Positions 1-8,418 are shown, counted from the first letter of the stretch. The stretch: DNA of 64,000 nt from Sphingomonadales bacterium (GCA_022844405.1 JALHLV010000001.1:124001-188000); one strand, 5' to 3'. Made by a program: numbers and translations. The notes: a model not told the origin generated them from the sequence alone.

Positions 1-2
1 CG

Positions 3-569
3 TTCGACGATACCCTGCGCGAATGGGGCATCGATCCGGCGAAGTACGCGACCTATGAGGACAAGGCCATGCAGGGCTGGCTCGACCTCAAGGAAGCCAA
101 GCGCAAGCTCGGCCCGGAGCGCGGCTACCGGCACTTCGAGAAGCTGAATGACGAGGACCTGACCGAGAGCCCGTTCGGCGTCGTGTTTCCCAACATCGCG
201 TTCGGCGCCGGGGCGGAAGGCATGTCGTTCTTCCGCTGGGAGCCGCACCGCGACGATCCGGAGAAGTGCTACTTCGACCTGTGGGACCTGGCGTTCCCGG
301 TCGAGGGCCAGTACCGCGCCCGCCTCACCGAAACCAATGTGGAGATGAAGGAAGCCGAGTACGATTTCCGCGTCTACACCGGCAACGACGCCGTCGCCGA
401 CCTGCATGACCAGGTGGTGTTCCAGGACTGGGCGCTCAGCCCCGGCCAGCAGGCCGGCTGGCGCTCGCGCGGCTATCAGGAGCCGTATCTGGCCGCGCAG
501 GAAACCCGGGTGCGCCGCTTCCACGAGGTGCTCAACGACTACCTGGACGGTAAACCGCCGGGCTGGTGA
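3..569 (+). CDS. Aromatic ring-hydroxylating dioxygenase alpha subunit, C-terminal part (5' end outside window)
   Basis: The reading frame is open from the left edge, so only the C-terminal 188 residues are visible. The segments FRWEPHRDDPEKCYFDLWD and DWALSPGQQAGWRSRGY resemble the C-terminal catalytic (SRPBCC-type, mononuclear-iron) domain of Rieske oxygenase large subunits. The N-terminal Rieske [2Fe-2S] domain would lie upstream of the window. An internal ATG at 69 is not likely to be the true start, because the homologous domain continues upstream of it. The family hydroxylates aromatic or other hydrophobic substrates using electrons from a reductase; no reductase is visible here. A second, complete member of the family lies at 22904-24280. 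Substrate is unknown. Confidence 0.75.
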   Translation, partial: FDDTLREWGIDPAKYATYEDKAMQGWLDLKEAKRKLGPERGYRHFEKLNDEDLTESPFGVVFPNIAFGAGAEGMSFFRWEPHRDDPEKCYFDLWDLAFPVEGQYRARLTETNVEMKEAEYDFRVYTGNDAVADLHDQVVFQDWALSPGQQAGWRSRGYQEPYLAAQETRVRRFHEVLNDYLDGKPPGW

Positions 570-588
570 GGCGACCGGGCGGCGCTGC

Positions 589-1281
589 TCATTTCGTCTT
601 GACCGTGAGCTCGTTGCCACGTCCCGGGCTGAACGGCAGCGGCACGGAAAGGTAGCCATTCCGGGGATTGCGCACATAGTCGATATAGCCTGACGCCTGC
701 TGCAGGGCGTTCTCCCCGATGACGATCGCGCCAGGCTTCAGGTGGGGTTCCAGGAGCGTGAATACCGCGTGGTAGAGCGTGAAGGCGCCGTCGAGCAACA
801 CCATGTCGATGCCGCCGCCGACGCCGGATTTGAGGGTCTCGCGCGCATCGCCGACGCGGAACTCGACGATATCGGTAAGCCCGGCGGCGGCGACGTTGGC
901 CCGCGCCCGCTCGGCTTTGCCAGGTTCGAGTTCGGTGCCGATCAGGACGCCGCCGCCCATGTCGCGCAGGGCCGCGGCCATGTAGATGGCGGAAATCCCC
1001 ATGGACGAGCCGAACTCGACGATCCGCTTCGCCTTGCAGGCCCGCGCCAGCATGTAGAGAAAGCGTCCAAACTCCGGCTCGACGCTCAGGAAATTGCCGG
1101 CGTAACCGCGATAGAGGCCCGTCAGGTCCTTGGTCTCGGCATCGACCACCCGCTGCATCGCCTCATCGAAAGTGATCGCCTCGTTGCCGACGGCCTGCAT
1201 CAGCGGCGCATCGGCCGCGTCCGCTTCCCGATGGAGGCGGAGGAGAACCTCCGCGATCGGACCGGCGCTGATTGAATTCAT
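589..1281 (-). CDS. SAM-dependent O-methyltransferase (class I)
   Basis: A 230-residue protein. The Rossmann SAM-binding motif is VEFGSSMGISAIYMA, followed by an acidic TELEP at the end of strand 2 and the motif IDMVLLDGA, typical of caffeoyl-CoA/catechol O-methyltransferase-like enzymes (methyltransferase_24 type). The start ATG at 1281 is chosen because a GGGAGG ribosome-binding site lies just upstream; the open frame extends further to 1449 but that part overlaps the neighbouring acetyltransferase gene and looks non-coding. It is tail-to-tail with the oxygenase fragment and 29 bases downstream of the GNAT gene on the same strand, so the two may be cotranscribed. Substrate cannot be read from sequence. 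Confidence 0.8.
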   Translation of the reverse strand: MNSISAGPIAEVLLRLHREADAADAPLMQAVGNEAITFDEAMQRVVDAETKDLTGLYRGYAGNFLSVEPEFGRFLYMLARACKAKRIVEFGSSMGISAIYMAAALRDMGGGVLIGTELEPGKAERARANVAAAGLTDIVEFRVGDARETLKSGVGGGIDMVLLDGAFTLYHAVFTLLEPHLKPGAIVIGENALQQASGYIDYVRNPRNGYLSVPLPFSPGRGNELTVKTK

Positions 1282-1310
1282 TTTGGGCCTCCCAGAGTTC
1301 GCTCGGCTCT

Positions 1311-1739
1311 CTAACGTCCATCCAGCCGCTTCGAGAGTACGATAACTTCGCTCGGCTCGTAGCCAACGCGTTCGTAAAATCCACGCGCGCCCAGATTGTC
1401 GGCGCGCACCATGACGTTGAGCTTGGGCACGCCGCGGTCCTTCAGCCACTGCTCGGCCGCCGCCATCAGCAGGACGCCGACGCCCGCTTCCTGCACCTCC
1501 GGCATTACGCCGACATAGTAGACGGCGCCCCGGTGGCCGTCATGGCCGACCATGGCGGTGCCGACCAGCGTTCCTCCCTGTCGCGCGGCCAGGATGGTCG
1601 AGCCGGGACCGCCCAGCGCGAAGGCCGCGTCGGCATGGGGATCGTTCCACGGCCGCGTGAGGTTGCACGCTTGCCACAGCGCGATGGCCTGCGGGATTTC
1701 GCTCTCGGCGAGCCCGCCAATGGCGATTTGTTCTTCCAT
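1311..1739 (-). CDS. GNAT family N-acetyltransferase (YpeA-like)
   Basis: A 142-residue GNAT protein. The N-terminal segment LWQACNLTRPWNDP is a signature of the YpeA-type acetyltransferases. The central VGVMPEVQEAGVGVLL corresponds to the acetyl-CoA-binding motif A (normally V-x-P-x-x-Q/R-x-x-G-x-G/A), and the C-terminal NLGARGFYERVGYE is motif B. The length is normal for the family. The acceptor substrate is unknown; relatives act on amino acids, peptides or small amines. It lies upstream of, and on the same strand as, the O-methyltransferase. Confidence 0.8.
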   Translation of the reverse strand: MEEQIAIGGLAESEIPQAIALWQACNLTRPWNDPHADAAFALGGPGSTILAARQGGTLVGTAMVGHDGHRGAVYYVGVMPEVQEAGVGVLLMAAAEQWLKDRGVPKLNVMVRADNLGARGFYERVGYEPSEVIVLSKRLDGR

Positions 1740-1752
1740 CTCTCAATCTCTC

Positions 1753-1954
1753 GTTGTCATCCCGGCGAAGGCCCATAGGCGTCGACGTAGCGGTCGCACT
1801 CTCCAATGTTGTCATCCCCGACGCTAGTCGAGCCCGCGAACCGGCAGGTTCGCGGCTGCGAGACTTGCGATCGGGGACCCATGTCTCCACGTGAAAGTTG
1901 CGAGCCCCGGGTCGACATGGGTCCCCGCGCGCGCTTCGCTTGGCGGGGATGACA
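1753..1954. repeat. Intergenic composite inverted repeat (GTCATCCC family, copy 1)
   Basis: The gap between the GNAT gene and radC holds no credible gene. It carries TTGTCATCCCCG at 1809-1820 and its perfect reverse complement CGGGGATGACAA at 1943-1954, plus a further GTTGTCATCCCGGCGAAGG at 1753. Such GTCATCCCGGC repeats are widespread between genes of alphaproteobacteria; their function is not established. Confidence 0.7.
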
Positions 1955-1998
1955 AATGAGGGGAGGCTCGCGCGTTAAATTGACGCCGATGGGCCAAG

Positions 1999-2071
1999 GC
2001 CGGGACCCAGTCTTGGCGAATGCGTTGCGCGCTACGCGCTGGTTTTTCGTAAGGAAGGTCTGGGTCCCGGC
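1999..2071. repeat. Inverted repeat (GTCATCCC/GGGACCCAG family, copy 2)
   Basis: GCCGGGACCCAG at 1999-2010 pairs with CTGGGTCCCGGC at 2060-2071. The sequence continues into CGCCGGGATGAC, the same family as the neighbouring copy and the copy after typA. It lies just downstream of the radC stop codon, where a transcript hairpin could form. Confidence 0.65.
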
Positions 2072-2104
2072 TTTCGCCGGGATGACGATGAAGGAAGGAG
2101 AAAA

Positions 2105-2788
2105 TCATAGTAACCCCAGCGACTTGAAACTGGAATGGGTGCCGCGGCCGATGATTAGGTGGTCGTGCACCACGATGCCCAGGGCTGCGGCTGCCGTCAC
2201 CACCTTCTTGGTCATCTCGATGTCCGCGCGGCTGGGGTTTGGATCTCCGGACGGGTGATTGTGCACCAGGATCACTGCGGTGGCGTCCAGCTCCAGCGCC
2301 CGCTTGGCGACCTCGCGCGGATAGACCGGCGTGTGGTCGATGGTGCCCTGCTGCTGCACCTCGTCGGCGATCAGCGTGTTCTTGCGGTCGAGGAACAGGA
2401 TGCGGAACTGCTCCCTGTTCTCATAGGCCATGGCCGCCTGGCAGTATTCGAGCACGGCGTTCCACGAACTCAACATGGGCCGGCCCAGCGCCTGCGCCCG
2501 GGTCAGCCGCAGGCCGGCCTCGCGCACCAGCTTGAGCGCCGCGACGATGCCGTCACCGACGCCCTTCACCTCCGCCAGCCGCTCGGGCGGCGCGCTCAGC
2601 ACGTCGGCGAGGCTGCCGAAGCGGTCGATCAGCGCCTTGGCCAGCGGCTTGGTATCGCCGCGGGGAAGGGCGCTGAACAACAGCATCTCCAGCACCTCGT
2701 AGTCGGGCATGGAGGACGCGCCGCCGCTCATGAAGCGGTCGCGCAGGCGCTGCCGGTGTCCCAGATGGTGTGGCTTTTCTTCCGTCAC
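2105..2788 (-). CDS. radC: RadC/YsxA-type JAB domain protein
   Basis: About 227 residues from a GTG start at 2788. The N-terminal part has a UPF0758-type helical region with a helix-hairpin-helix-like segment ([14 protein letters not shown], about 75-88). The C-terminal JAB/MPN domain carries the metal-binding motif [14 protein letters not shown] (about 176-189). The open frame runs to 3229 but the extra part overlaps map and does not look like Rad[19 protein letters not shown] is the usual RadC beginning. It is the last gene of a sfsA-map-radC series with a 26-base gap to map. The family was named for DNA repair, but its biochemical role is unproven. Confidence 0.88.
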   Translation of the reverse strand: MTEEKPHHLGHRQRLRDRFMSGGASSMPDYEVLEMLLFSALPRGDTKPLAKALIDRFGSLADVLSAPPERLAEVKGVGDGIVAALKLVREAGLRLTRAQALGRPMLSSWNAVLEYCQAAMAYENREQFRILFLDRKNTLIADEVQQQGTIDHTPVYPREVAKRALELDATAVILVHNHPSGDPNPSRADIEMTKKVVTAAAALGIVVHDHLIIGRGTHSSFKSLGLL

Positions 2789-2814
2789 GGCCCCCAACCC
2801 GACGGCATGCCGCC

Positions 2815-3630
2815 TCAGACGCTGTAGGGCGGCTTGTCGAGGCCGCGGGACGAGGCGGTGAACACCTCGTAGCCGGTGTCGGTCACGGCGATGGAATGCT
2901 CGAACTGGGCCGACAGCGACCGGTCGCGGGTCACCGCCGTCCAGCCGTCCGACAGGATCTTCACGTCGTAGCGGCCCAGATTGACCATGGGCTCGATGGT
3001 GAAGAACATGCCCGGCCGCAGGATCACGCCTGAATGGGGTTCGCCGTAATGCAGCACGTTGGGCGCGTCGTGGAAGATCTTGCCCAGGCCGTGGCCGCAG
3101 AAGTCGCGCACCACGGAACAGCGCTCGGCCTCCACATAGCTCTGGATGGCGTGGCCGATGTCGCCCAGGGTCGCGCCCGGCTTCACCTGGCGGATGCCGC
3201 GCCACATGGCCTCGAAGGTGATGTCGCACAGCCGGCGCGCCTTCACCGACACGTCGCCCACCAGATACATGCGGCTGCTGTCACCGTGCCAGCCGTCGAC
3301 GGTGGGCGTCACGTCGATGTTCAGGATGTCGCCGTCCTTGAGCTGCTTGTCGCCGGGGATGCCGTGGCACACCACGTGGTTGATCGACGTGCAGATGCTC
3401 TTGGGGAAGCCGCGGTAGCCCAGCGGGGCGGGGATGCCGCCGCGCTCGATGATGAAGTCGTGGCACAGCTTGTCGAGATGCTCGGTGGTCGCGCCCGGCT
3501 GGACATGGGGCGTGATGAAGTCCAGCGTCTCCGCCGCCAGCCGGCCGGCCGCGCGCATGCCGTCGAAGCCCTCGCGGCCGTGGATCTTGATGCCGCCGGC
3601 GCGCATCTCGCCAACTCTCTGGTCGTTCAT
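2815..3630 (-). CDS. map: Methionine aminopeptidase, type I
   Basis: A 271-residue cytosolic metallopeptidase that removes the initiator methionine from new proteins. All five metal ligands of the pita-bread fold are visible: D106 (NIDVT), D117 (HGDSS), H180 (CGHGLG), E213 (TIEPM) and E244 (QFEHS), with the substrate-contacting H89 (CHGIPGD). The absence of the roughly 60-residue helical insertion makes it type I. An N-terminal extension of about 12 residues precedes the usual start region. It is followed by radC after 26 bases and preceded by sfsA after 23 bases on the same strand, suggesting one transcript. It is essential in bacteria with a single copy. Confidence 0.96.
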   Translation of the reverse strand: MNDQRVGEMRAGGIKIHGREGFDGMRAAGRLAAETLDFITPHVQPGATTEHLDKLCHDFIIERGGIPAPLGYRGFPKSICTSINHVVCHGIPGDKQLKDGDILNIDVTPTVDGWHGDSSRMYLVGDVSVKARRLCDITFEAMWRGIRQVKPGATLGDIGHAIQSYVEAERCSVVRDFCGHGLGKIFHDAPNVLHYGEPHSGVILRPGMFFTIEPMVNLGRYDVKILSDGWTAVTRDRSLSAQFEHSIAVTDTGYEVFTASSRGLDKPPYSV

Positions 3631-3653
3631 TCCGTACCCTTCAAACCCGGCGC

Positions 3654-4355
3654 TTAGATAGCAAGAACGAGCGCCCGGTCAACGGCGATTTCGTCGGTGG
3701 TCAGCTTGCAGGCGTAGCAAAGCACTTCAACGCCGCGCTCGCGGGCCACCCGCAAACCCCTATCATACGCCGGGTCGATGTCCGCGGCGATTGCAAATCG
3801 GTCGCAGTCCATGCGCTGGACCAGATAGAGCATGGCCGCGCGGTGGCCGGCCTCGACCATGTCGCCCAGTTCGACCAGGTGCTTGGCGCCCCGCTCGGTG
3901 ACCGCGTCGGGGAATTCGGCCAGCGTGCCGTCGCGCCGCAGGTGGACGTTCTTCACCTCGACGTAACACAGCGGTTTTCCCGGGTCCTCCAGCAGAATGT
4001 CGATGCGCGAGTTGCGCCCATACTTTACTTCCTGGCGCAGGGTGCCGTAACCGGACAGCGGCGCGATGGCGCCGGCCCGGATCGCCTCGGCGACGATGTG
4101 GTTGGGATGGGCGGTATTGATGCCCACCAGTCCGCCGTCTGCCTCGATCAGCTCCCAGGAGTATTTCAGCTTGCGGTCCGGATTGGCGGCCGGCGACAGC
4201 CAGACGACCGAGCCCGGCGCCTTCAGCCCGGCCATGGCGCCCGAATTGGCGCAGTGCGCGGTGATGGCATCGCCGGTGTCGAGCACCACGTCGGCCATGA
4301 ACCTTTTGTAACGTTGGACCAGGGTGCCGCGCACCAGCGGAGCATGAAACTTCAT
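3654..4355 (-). CDS. sfsA: DNA/RNA nuclease SfsA family protein
   Basis: A 233-residue protein matching the SfsA family along its length. The N-terminal part ([19 protein letters not shown], then AHCANSGAM) corresponds to the OB-fold nucleic-acid-binding domain. The C-terminal part has a PD-(D/E)XK-like nuclease core with RIDILLED and YVEVKNVHL, where E and K are the expected catalytic residues. Originally named sugar fermentation stimulation protein from Escherichia coli; related proteins have DNA-binding and nuclease activity. First gene of the sfsA-map-radC group on the minus strand. Confidence 0.93.
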   Translation of the reverse strand: MKFHAPLVRGTLVQRYKRFMADVVLDTGDAITAHCANSGAMAGLKAPGSVVWLSPAANPDRKLKYSWELIEADGGLVGINTAHPNHIVAEAIRAGAIAPLSGYGTLRQEVKYGRNSRIDILLEDPGKPLCYVEVKNVHLRRDGTLAEFPDAVTERGAKHLVELGDMVEAGHRAAMLYLVQRMDCDRFAIAADIDPAYDRGLRVARERGVEVLCYACKLTTDEIAVDRALVLAI

Positions 4356-4465
4356 GCCCGGACCCTATAAGTGCCTGTGGCGCCACGCAATCCCGGCATG
4401 AACGCGAATTAATCCGCAAACGCCCTTCATGAACCCGAGTTAACGGGAATTCGCCACCGGGAGGC

Positions 4466-4486
4466 GTAACATTTTCAATATGTTAC
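4466..4486. promoter_or_regulatory. Perfect inverted repeat, possible operator
   Basis: GTAACAT (4466-4472) and ATGTTAC (4480-4486) form a 7-base perfect dyad with a 7-base AT-rich centre. The half-site spacing is typical of a dimeric transcription-factor site. It lies 30 bases upstream of the start at 4516, in the divergent region between sfsA and the small membrane-protein gene, so it could control either direction. It is too short of a T-tract to be a terminator. Confidence 0.4.
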
Positions 4487-4515
4487 CTCGCAATGGCTCC
4501 TGGGGAGGAGACCCG

Positions 4516-4944
4516 ATGCAGAGAACCTTCACAGGTCACCAATCAGCCCGATCCGCCGCCATGGCGGCCCATTTCCGGGCGATCTGGAACCCCGAACAAC
4601 ACAACGACAGGCTGTGCGGCGGCACCGTATTTTCCGTCGCCGCAACAGCCGGTGCGGCGGGTTCATTGGCGAGCCCATCTGGCGGCGGCTTTGGACAGGC
4701 CCGCCACCAGACCGCACCGGCCGCGGGCAGGCGGGGCGGCGGCGGACGGGGGTGGAAATACCCCGCCCGCCCCGCCCGCCAGGCCTTCGACGCCATCTGC
4801 GGATTTCTGGCGACGATGATGGTCATGGCGTGGCCCGTGCTGGTGATCGGACTGGCCATCGCTAATCCACCGCCGGCCGGGGTTTTTGCCTACCTGACCG
4901 ATCCTAAAGAACTGGTTCCGACGTCGATGGAGCCATGGGACTGA
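4516..4944 (+). CDS. Small putative membrane protein, unknown function
   Basis: A 142-residue frame starting at ATG 4516, chosen because GGGGAGGAG lies immediately upstream at good spacing. The first about 90 residues are Gly/Ala/Pro/Arg-rich and low in predicted structure. Residues about 93-118 form one hydrophobic segment (FLATMMVMAWPVLVIGLAIA), followed by a short polar tail. I recognise no family. Codon-position bias is weaker than in neighbouring genes, so the N-terminal part may not be real; the ribosome-binding site and the membrane segment are the main support. Confidence 0.45.
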   Translation: MQRTFTGHQSARSAAMAAHFRAIWNPEQHNDRLCGGTVFSVAATAGAAGSLASPSGGGFGQARHQTAPAAGRRGGGGRGWKYPARPARQAFDAICGFLATMMVMAWPVLVIGLAIANPPPAGVFAYLTDPKELVPTSMEPWD

Positions 4945-5009
4945 GCGTCAGCTAACGCGGTCTCCTGAGAAGGGCCGCAGCTAACAGCAAGCCCCCAAGA
5001 AGAGCGACA

Positions 5010-5246
5010 ATGCGGAGAGCGATTCTGCGAGCAGGGCAATTTTGCTTAATGGTGACGGCGGTAGCCTGCGTGACCGTGGTGCAAATCTACGCTCTGGAGG
5101 ACGGCCCATCAGTGACGATTATCGAAATGTTTCGATGTCCGATGGAGGGCGTGAATTACCTGGAGTCCGCCTACTTGCACGTTCCGCCGCTAGACCACGT
5201 TCCGGACGACTTTCACGCACCCACTGGAAAAGGAGTAATCCGATGA
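5010..5246 (+). CDS. Small putative secreted or membrane protein
   Basis: A 78-residue frame with an Arg-rich start and a hydrophobic segment (FCLMVTAVACVTVVQIYAL, about 11-29) that could be a signal peptide or anchor. The stop at 5244-5246 overlaps the upstream candidate start (ATG 5243) of the next gene in the ATGA manner, which supports translation and coupling. Ribosome-binding site is weak (AAGAAGAG). No family recognised. It could be a chance frame. Confidence 0.3.
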   Translation: MRRAILRAGQFCLMVTAVACVTVVQIYALEDGPSVTIIEMFRCPMEGVNYLESAYLHVPPLDHVPDDFHAPTGKGVIR

Positions 5247-5308
5247 TACGTCCATCTCGGGGGATTGAGCGGTATCACGCCACCATTGCGTGGCTGGGGA
5301 GTTTTACC

Positions 5309-7168
5309 ATGAGCCGACGCCACCTTTTTGTCCGCCGTTCTCTTGCCTTCGCCCTTTCCATCAGCCTCGCCGGCCTGGCAGCTTGTTCGATGAAGGACAA
5401 GGAAACCGCTGCCGACACCGCACCTCCCAGTCGCGGGGATACCATCGTCCCCGGCAGCGACCGCGACGCCGGGCCGGTCGCTGAAGCGCCCGCCGAACCT
5501 GAGGCCGCCCCGATCCAGAGCGTCACCAGCGAGGTCAAGCGGGCGGCACCGCCTCCGCCGCTGATGGGTGGCTACCATCCTGGAGCGCAGGAGATGGTCG
5601 CTTCCGCTGCGCCGATGAGCGGGGCGCTGTACGACAAGCGCGCCAGGATCGCATCCACGTCGCCCGGCGCGCTCGTCGCCGGCAAGGCCGACGTCTACCG
5701 CTACGCGCAGATGCACACGAACACCGAGAACTATGCCCACATGGAGGGCAACCCGGTGAAGCAGGCCGCCGCCGAGCCGGTCTCGACCTTCAGCGTCGAC
5801 GTCGACACCGGCGCCTATTCCAATGTGCGCCGCTACCTGAACCAGGGATCGCTGCCGCCCGCCGACGCGGTGCGGGTCGAGGAGCTGGTCAACTATTTCG
5901 ACTACGCCTACCAGCCGCCCGCCGACAAGGCGCGGCCGTTCGCCGTCTCGACCGAGGTGGCGCGCACGCCGTGGAACCCGGAGACCTATCTGCTGAAGAT
6001 CGGCCTGAAGGGCTACGAGGCGCCGAAGAACACAAGGCCGCCGGCCAACCTGGTGTTCCTGATCGACGTGTCCGGCTCTATGAACTCGGCCGACAAGCTG
6101 CCGCTGCTGGTGTCGTCGCTGAAGATGCTGACGGGCCAGCTGCGCGACGACGACCGCATCTCCATGGTGGTCTATGCCGGCGCGGCCGGCGTCGTCCTCG
6201 AGCCGACGCCGGGCAGCGACCGTGCCGCCGTCCTCGCCGCGCTGGAGCAGCTCCAGGCCGGCGGATCGACGGCGGGCGGGCAGGGCATCAGCCTGGCCTA
6301 CGCCATGGCGCAGAAGTCGTTCATCAAGGGCGGCATCAACCGGATCATCCTGGCGACCGACGGCGACTTCAACGTCGGCGACACCCGCGTCGACACGCTG
6401 AAGGACTATGTCGCGCGCCAGCGGTCCACCGGCGTGTCGCTCTCGGTGCTGGGCTTCGGCACCGGCAACCTCAACGACGAGATGACCGAGCAGCTCTCCA
6501 ATGTCGGCAACGGCACCTACGCCTACATCGACAACATCCAGGAGGCGCGGAAAGTGCTGGTCGAGCAGGCGGGATCGACGCTGTTCACCATCGCCAAGGA
6601 CACCAAGATCCAGATCGAGTTCAACCCGGCAGTCGTCGCCGAGTACCGGCTGATCGGCTACGAGAACCGCATGCTGAAGACCGAGGACTTCAACAACGAC
6701 AGGATCGACGCGGGCGATATCGGCGCCGGCCACACCGTGACCGCGCTCTACGAGGTCGCGCTGGTCGGCGGCAAAGGCCTGAAGATGGACCCGCTGCGCT
6801 ACAGCCAACCTGCCGCGCTTGCCGACCCGCCGTCGGCGAAGGAGTTCGCCTTCGTCAAGCTGCGCTACAAGCTGCCGAGCGAGGACGCGTCGAAGCTGAT
6901 CGAAATCCCGCTGGCCCGCGCCATGCTGGACAAGGCCGGCCCGGCCTCGCCCGACTTCAAGTTCGCCGCCGCCGTCGCCGCCTTCGGCCAGAAGCTGCGC
7001 CACGGCGCCTATCTGGGCGACTTCGGCTACGAGCGCATCGCGGCGCTGGCCTCGGAAGGCCGCGGCAACGACGCCCAGGGCTACCGCGTGGAGTTCGTCA
7101 ACCTGGTCAAGACCGCCGCCGCGCTCGACGGCGGCGTCAAGACCAGCGCGGCGCCGCCCGCCGAATAA
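5309..7168 (+). CDS. VWA domain lipoprotein, YfbK-like
   Basis: A 619-residue predicted lipoprotein. From ATG 5309 the signal peptide ends in the lipobox LAAC (Cys at about 27), with GGGGAG upstream of this start; an alternative ATG at 5243 has AAGGAG but would give a 49-residue leader. A Pro/Ala-rich linker leads to the YfbK N-terminal domain (FSVDVDTGAYSNVRRYL and VEELVNYFDY). Then comes a von Willebrand A domain with a complete MIDAS: DVSGSMNS and ATDGDFNVGD. The C-terminal DUF3520-type region ends with GYRVEFVNLVKTAAAL. These proteins are exported and bind divalent metal; partners and function are unknown. A hairpin terminator follows at 7215. Confidence 0.88.
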   Translation: MSRRHLFVRRSLAFALSISLAGLAACSMKDKETAADTAPPSRGDTIVPGSDRDAGPVAEAPAEPEAAPIQSVTSEVKRAAPPPPLMGGYHPGAQEMVASAAPMSGALYDKRARIASTSPGALVAGKADVYRYAQMHTNTENYAHMEGNPVKQAAAEPVSTFSVDVDTGAYSNVRRYLNQGSLPPADAVRVEELVNYFDYAYQPPADKARPFAVSTEVARTPWNPETYLLKIGLKGYEAPKNTRPPANLVFLIDVSGSMNSADKLPLLVSSLKMLTGQLRDDDRISMVVYAGAAGVVLEPTPGSDRAAVLAALEQLQAGGSTAGGQGISLAYAMAQKSFIKGGINRIILATDGDFNVGDTRVDTLKDYVARQRSTGVSLSVLGFGTGNLNDEMTEQLSNVGNGTYAYIDNIQEARKVLVEQAGSTLFTIAKDTKIQIEFNPAVVAEYRLIGYENRMLKTEDFNNDRIDAGDIGAGHTVTALYEVALVGGKGLKMDPLRYSQPAALADPPSAKEFAFVKLRYKLPSEDASKLIEIPLARAMLDKAGPASPDFKFAAAVAAFGQKLRHGAYLGDFGYERIAALASEGRGNDAQGYRVEFVNLVKTAAALDGGVKTSAAPPAE

Positions 7169-7214
7169 AGGTTCAGCGCGCCTCTGTTTCCCCCTCCCTC
7201 GGGGGCGCGCGGCG

Positions 7215-7247
7215 AAACGGCCGGAAGTCTCTCCTTCCGGCCGTTTT
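7215..7247 (+). terminator. Rho-independent terminator after the VWA lipoprotein gene
   Basis: A 13-base perfect stem (AAACGGCCGGAAG at 7215-7227 with its complement at 7234-7246), a 6-base loop and a short T run. It separates the lipoprotein gene from the following molybdopterin-domain gene. Confidence 0.75.
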
Positions 7248-7286
7248 GCCGTGCTCCCGCTCGGGCGGGTTGGTATAAAGGCAGGC

Positions 7287-8048
7287 ATGACAGACCCTCA
7301 AAAAGTTTCCGCCTGCCTGATCATCATCGGCAATGAAATCCTGTCCGGCCGGACCCAGGACGCCAATCTGGCGTATCTGGCCAAGTGGCTGAACGACCAG
7401 TGCGGCATCCAGCTCACCGAGACCCGCGTGATCCCCGACATCGAGGACACCATCGTCGGCACGGTGAACGAGGTGCGCCCCAGGTTCGATTACGTGTTCA
7501 CCACCGGCGGCATCGGGCCGACCCATGACGACATCACCGCCGAATCGATCGCCAAGGCGTTCGGCGTGCCGTGGGAACTGCATCCCGAGGCGCACGAGAT
7601 CCTGAAGGAATATTATGGGCCCGAGGGCCTGACCTCGGCGCGTGCACGCATGGCGTGTACCCCGCGCGGCGCCAGGCTGGTCGACAACCCGATTTCCAAG
7701 GCGCCCGGCTTCCAGATGGAGAACGTCTTCGTGCTCGCGGGCATCCCGCTGATCATGCAGGCGATGCTCGAAAGCCTGAAGCACCGGCTCACCGGTGGCC
7801 TGCCCGTGCGGTCGCGCTCGGTACTCCTGCACCTCGCGGAAAGCCTTATAGCCGGCGGGCTCAGGGACATGCAGACTCGCAACCCGACGGCGGATATCGG
7901 TTCGTATCCGTTCTACCGGCAGGGCAAAGGCGGCACCAGCATCGTCATCCGCTCCACCGACGAGGCGCTCAACGCCAGGTTGGCCCAGGAAGTGTTTGAA
8001 ATGGCTGATTCATTGGGAGGGACTCCCCAATTTGAGGAATCCGCCTAA
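7287..8048 (+). CDS. Competence/damage-inducible protein CinA-like, molybdopterin-binding domain (COG1058)
   Basis: A 253-residue protein made of the MoaB/MogA-type domain found at the N-terminus of CinA. The start region IIIGNEILSGRTQDANLAYL and the motif VFTTGGIGPTHDDITAESIAKAF are the hallmark sequences, and GVPWELHPEAHEIL follows. The C-terminal amidase domain of full CinA (nicotinamide-nucleotide amidase) is absent, so this is the short stand-alone form. Start at ATG 7287 is selected over 7251, which lies inside the terminator region. Stand-alone members have been linked to ADP-ribose pyrophosphatase-type activity in NAD recycling, but this copy cannot be assigned a substrate from sequence. 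Confidence 0.88.
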   Translation: MTDPQKVSACLIIIGNEILSGRTQDANLAYLAKWLNDQCGIQLTETRVIPDIEDTIVGTVNEVRPRFDYVFTTGGIGPTHDDITAESIAKAFGVPWELHPEAHEILKEYYGPEGLTSARARMACTPRGARLVDNPISKAPGFQMENVFVLAGIPLIMQAMLESLKHRLTGGLPVRSRSVLLHLAESLIAGGLRDMQTRNPTADIGSYPFYRQGKGGTSIVIRSTDEALNARLAQEVFEMADSLGGTPQFEESA

Positions 8049-8084
8049 TTTCGAACACAATTTGAAGTTGCATAAAATTTGAAA
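8029..8084. repeat. Four copies of an AATTTGAA-like element and a possible promoter
   Basis: AATTTGAGG (8029), AATTTCGAA (8047), AATTTGAAG (8059) and AATTTGAAA (8076) occur in 56 bases across the end of the CinA-like gene and the intergenic region. They stand out as AT-rich in GC-rich surroundings. A possible -35 (TTGCAT, 8068-8073) and -10 (TATACA, 8089-8094) follow, though with a short 15-base spacer. This may be a regulator binding region for a downstream transcript. Confidence 0.4.
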
Positions 8085-8094
8085 CGACTATACA

Positions 8095-8270
8095 GCTAGT
8101 TCCTGGAGCCACCCACGGCCAACACCATCGGGGTTCCAAAGGTGCCGGGTTCTCCTTATGGGGGCAGGACCAGGCGACCGCCCGAGTTTCAGACCCGCTT
8201 CGGGCTTGGGCCGATGTGAACAGCATCGGACTGGGGCAGGGGATGAAATCAATCTGAAAAGCGCCAGCCG
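8095..8270 (+). ncRNA. Possible small RNA or structured leader (unassigned)
   Basis: The 370-base gap between the CinA-like gene and the small lipoprotein gene has no convincing frame. Immediately after the AT-rich promoter-like segment, the DNA has RNA-like structure: CCGATG-TGAACAG-CATCGG (about 8192-8211) is a perfect 6-base hairpin, and CCCGCTTCGGG just before it can form another. I compared it mentally with tmRNA, SRP RNA, RNase P RNA and 6S RNA and could not assign it. Orientation is inferred only from the promoter-like sequence. Confidence 0.25.
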
Positions 8271-8286
8271 GGACATCCGGCGGCGG

Positions 8287-8389
8287 GTTGGTCGACAAAC
8301 CGGTGGCGCCTGTCCGCACTGAGCGGGCATGGCGGGGGTCAACATTTCCCGCGAGACGCGACCGAGACGACCAACACCGGACAGGCGCC
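8287..8389. repeat. Two interleaved inverted repeats upstream of the lipoprotein gene
   Basis: GTTGGTCG (8287-8294) pairs with CGACCAAC (8368-8375), and GGCGCCTGTCCG (8305-8316) pairs with CGGACAGGCGCC (8378-8389). The pairs interleave (5'a-5'b-3'a-3'b), so they are mutually exclusive as simple hairpins or could form a pseudoknot. They lie 30 bases before the ATG at 8419. Confidence 0.5.
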
Positions 8390-8418
8390 GCCTGCCCGTA
8401 ACAGACGAGGACAACATC

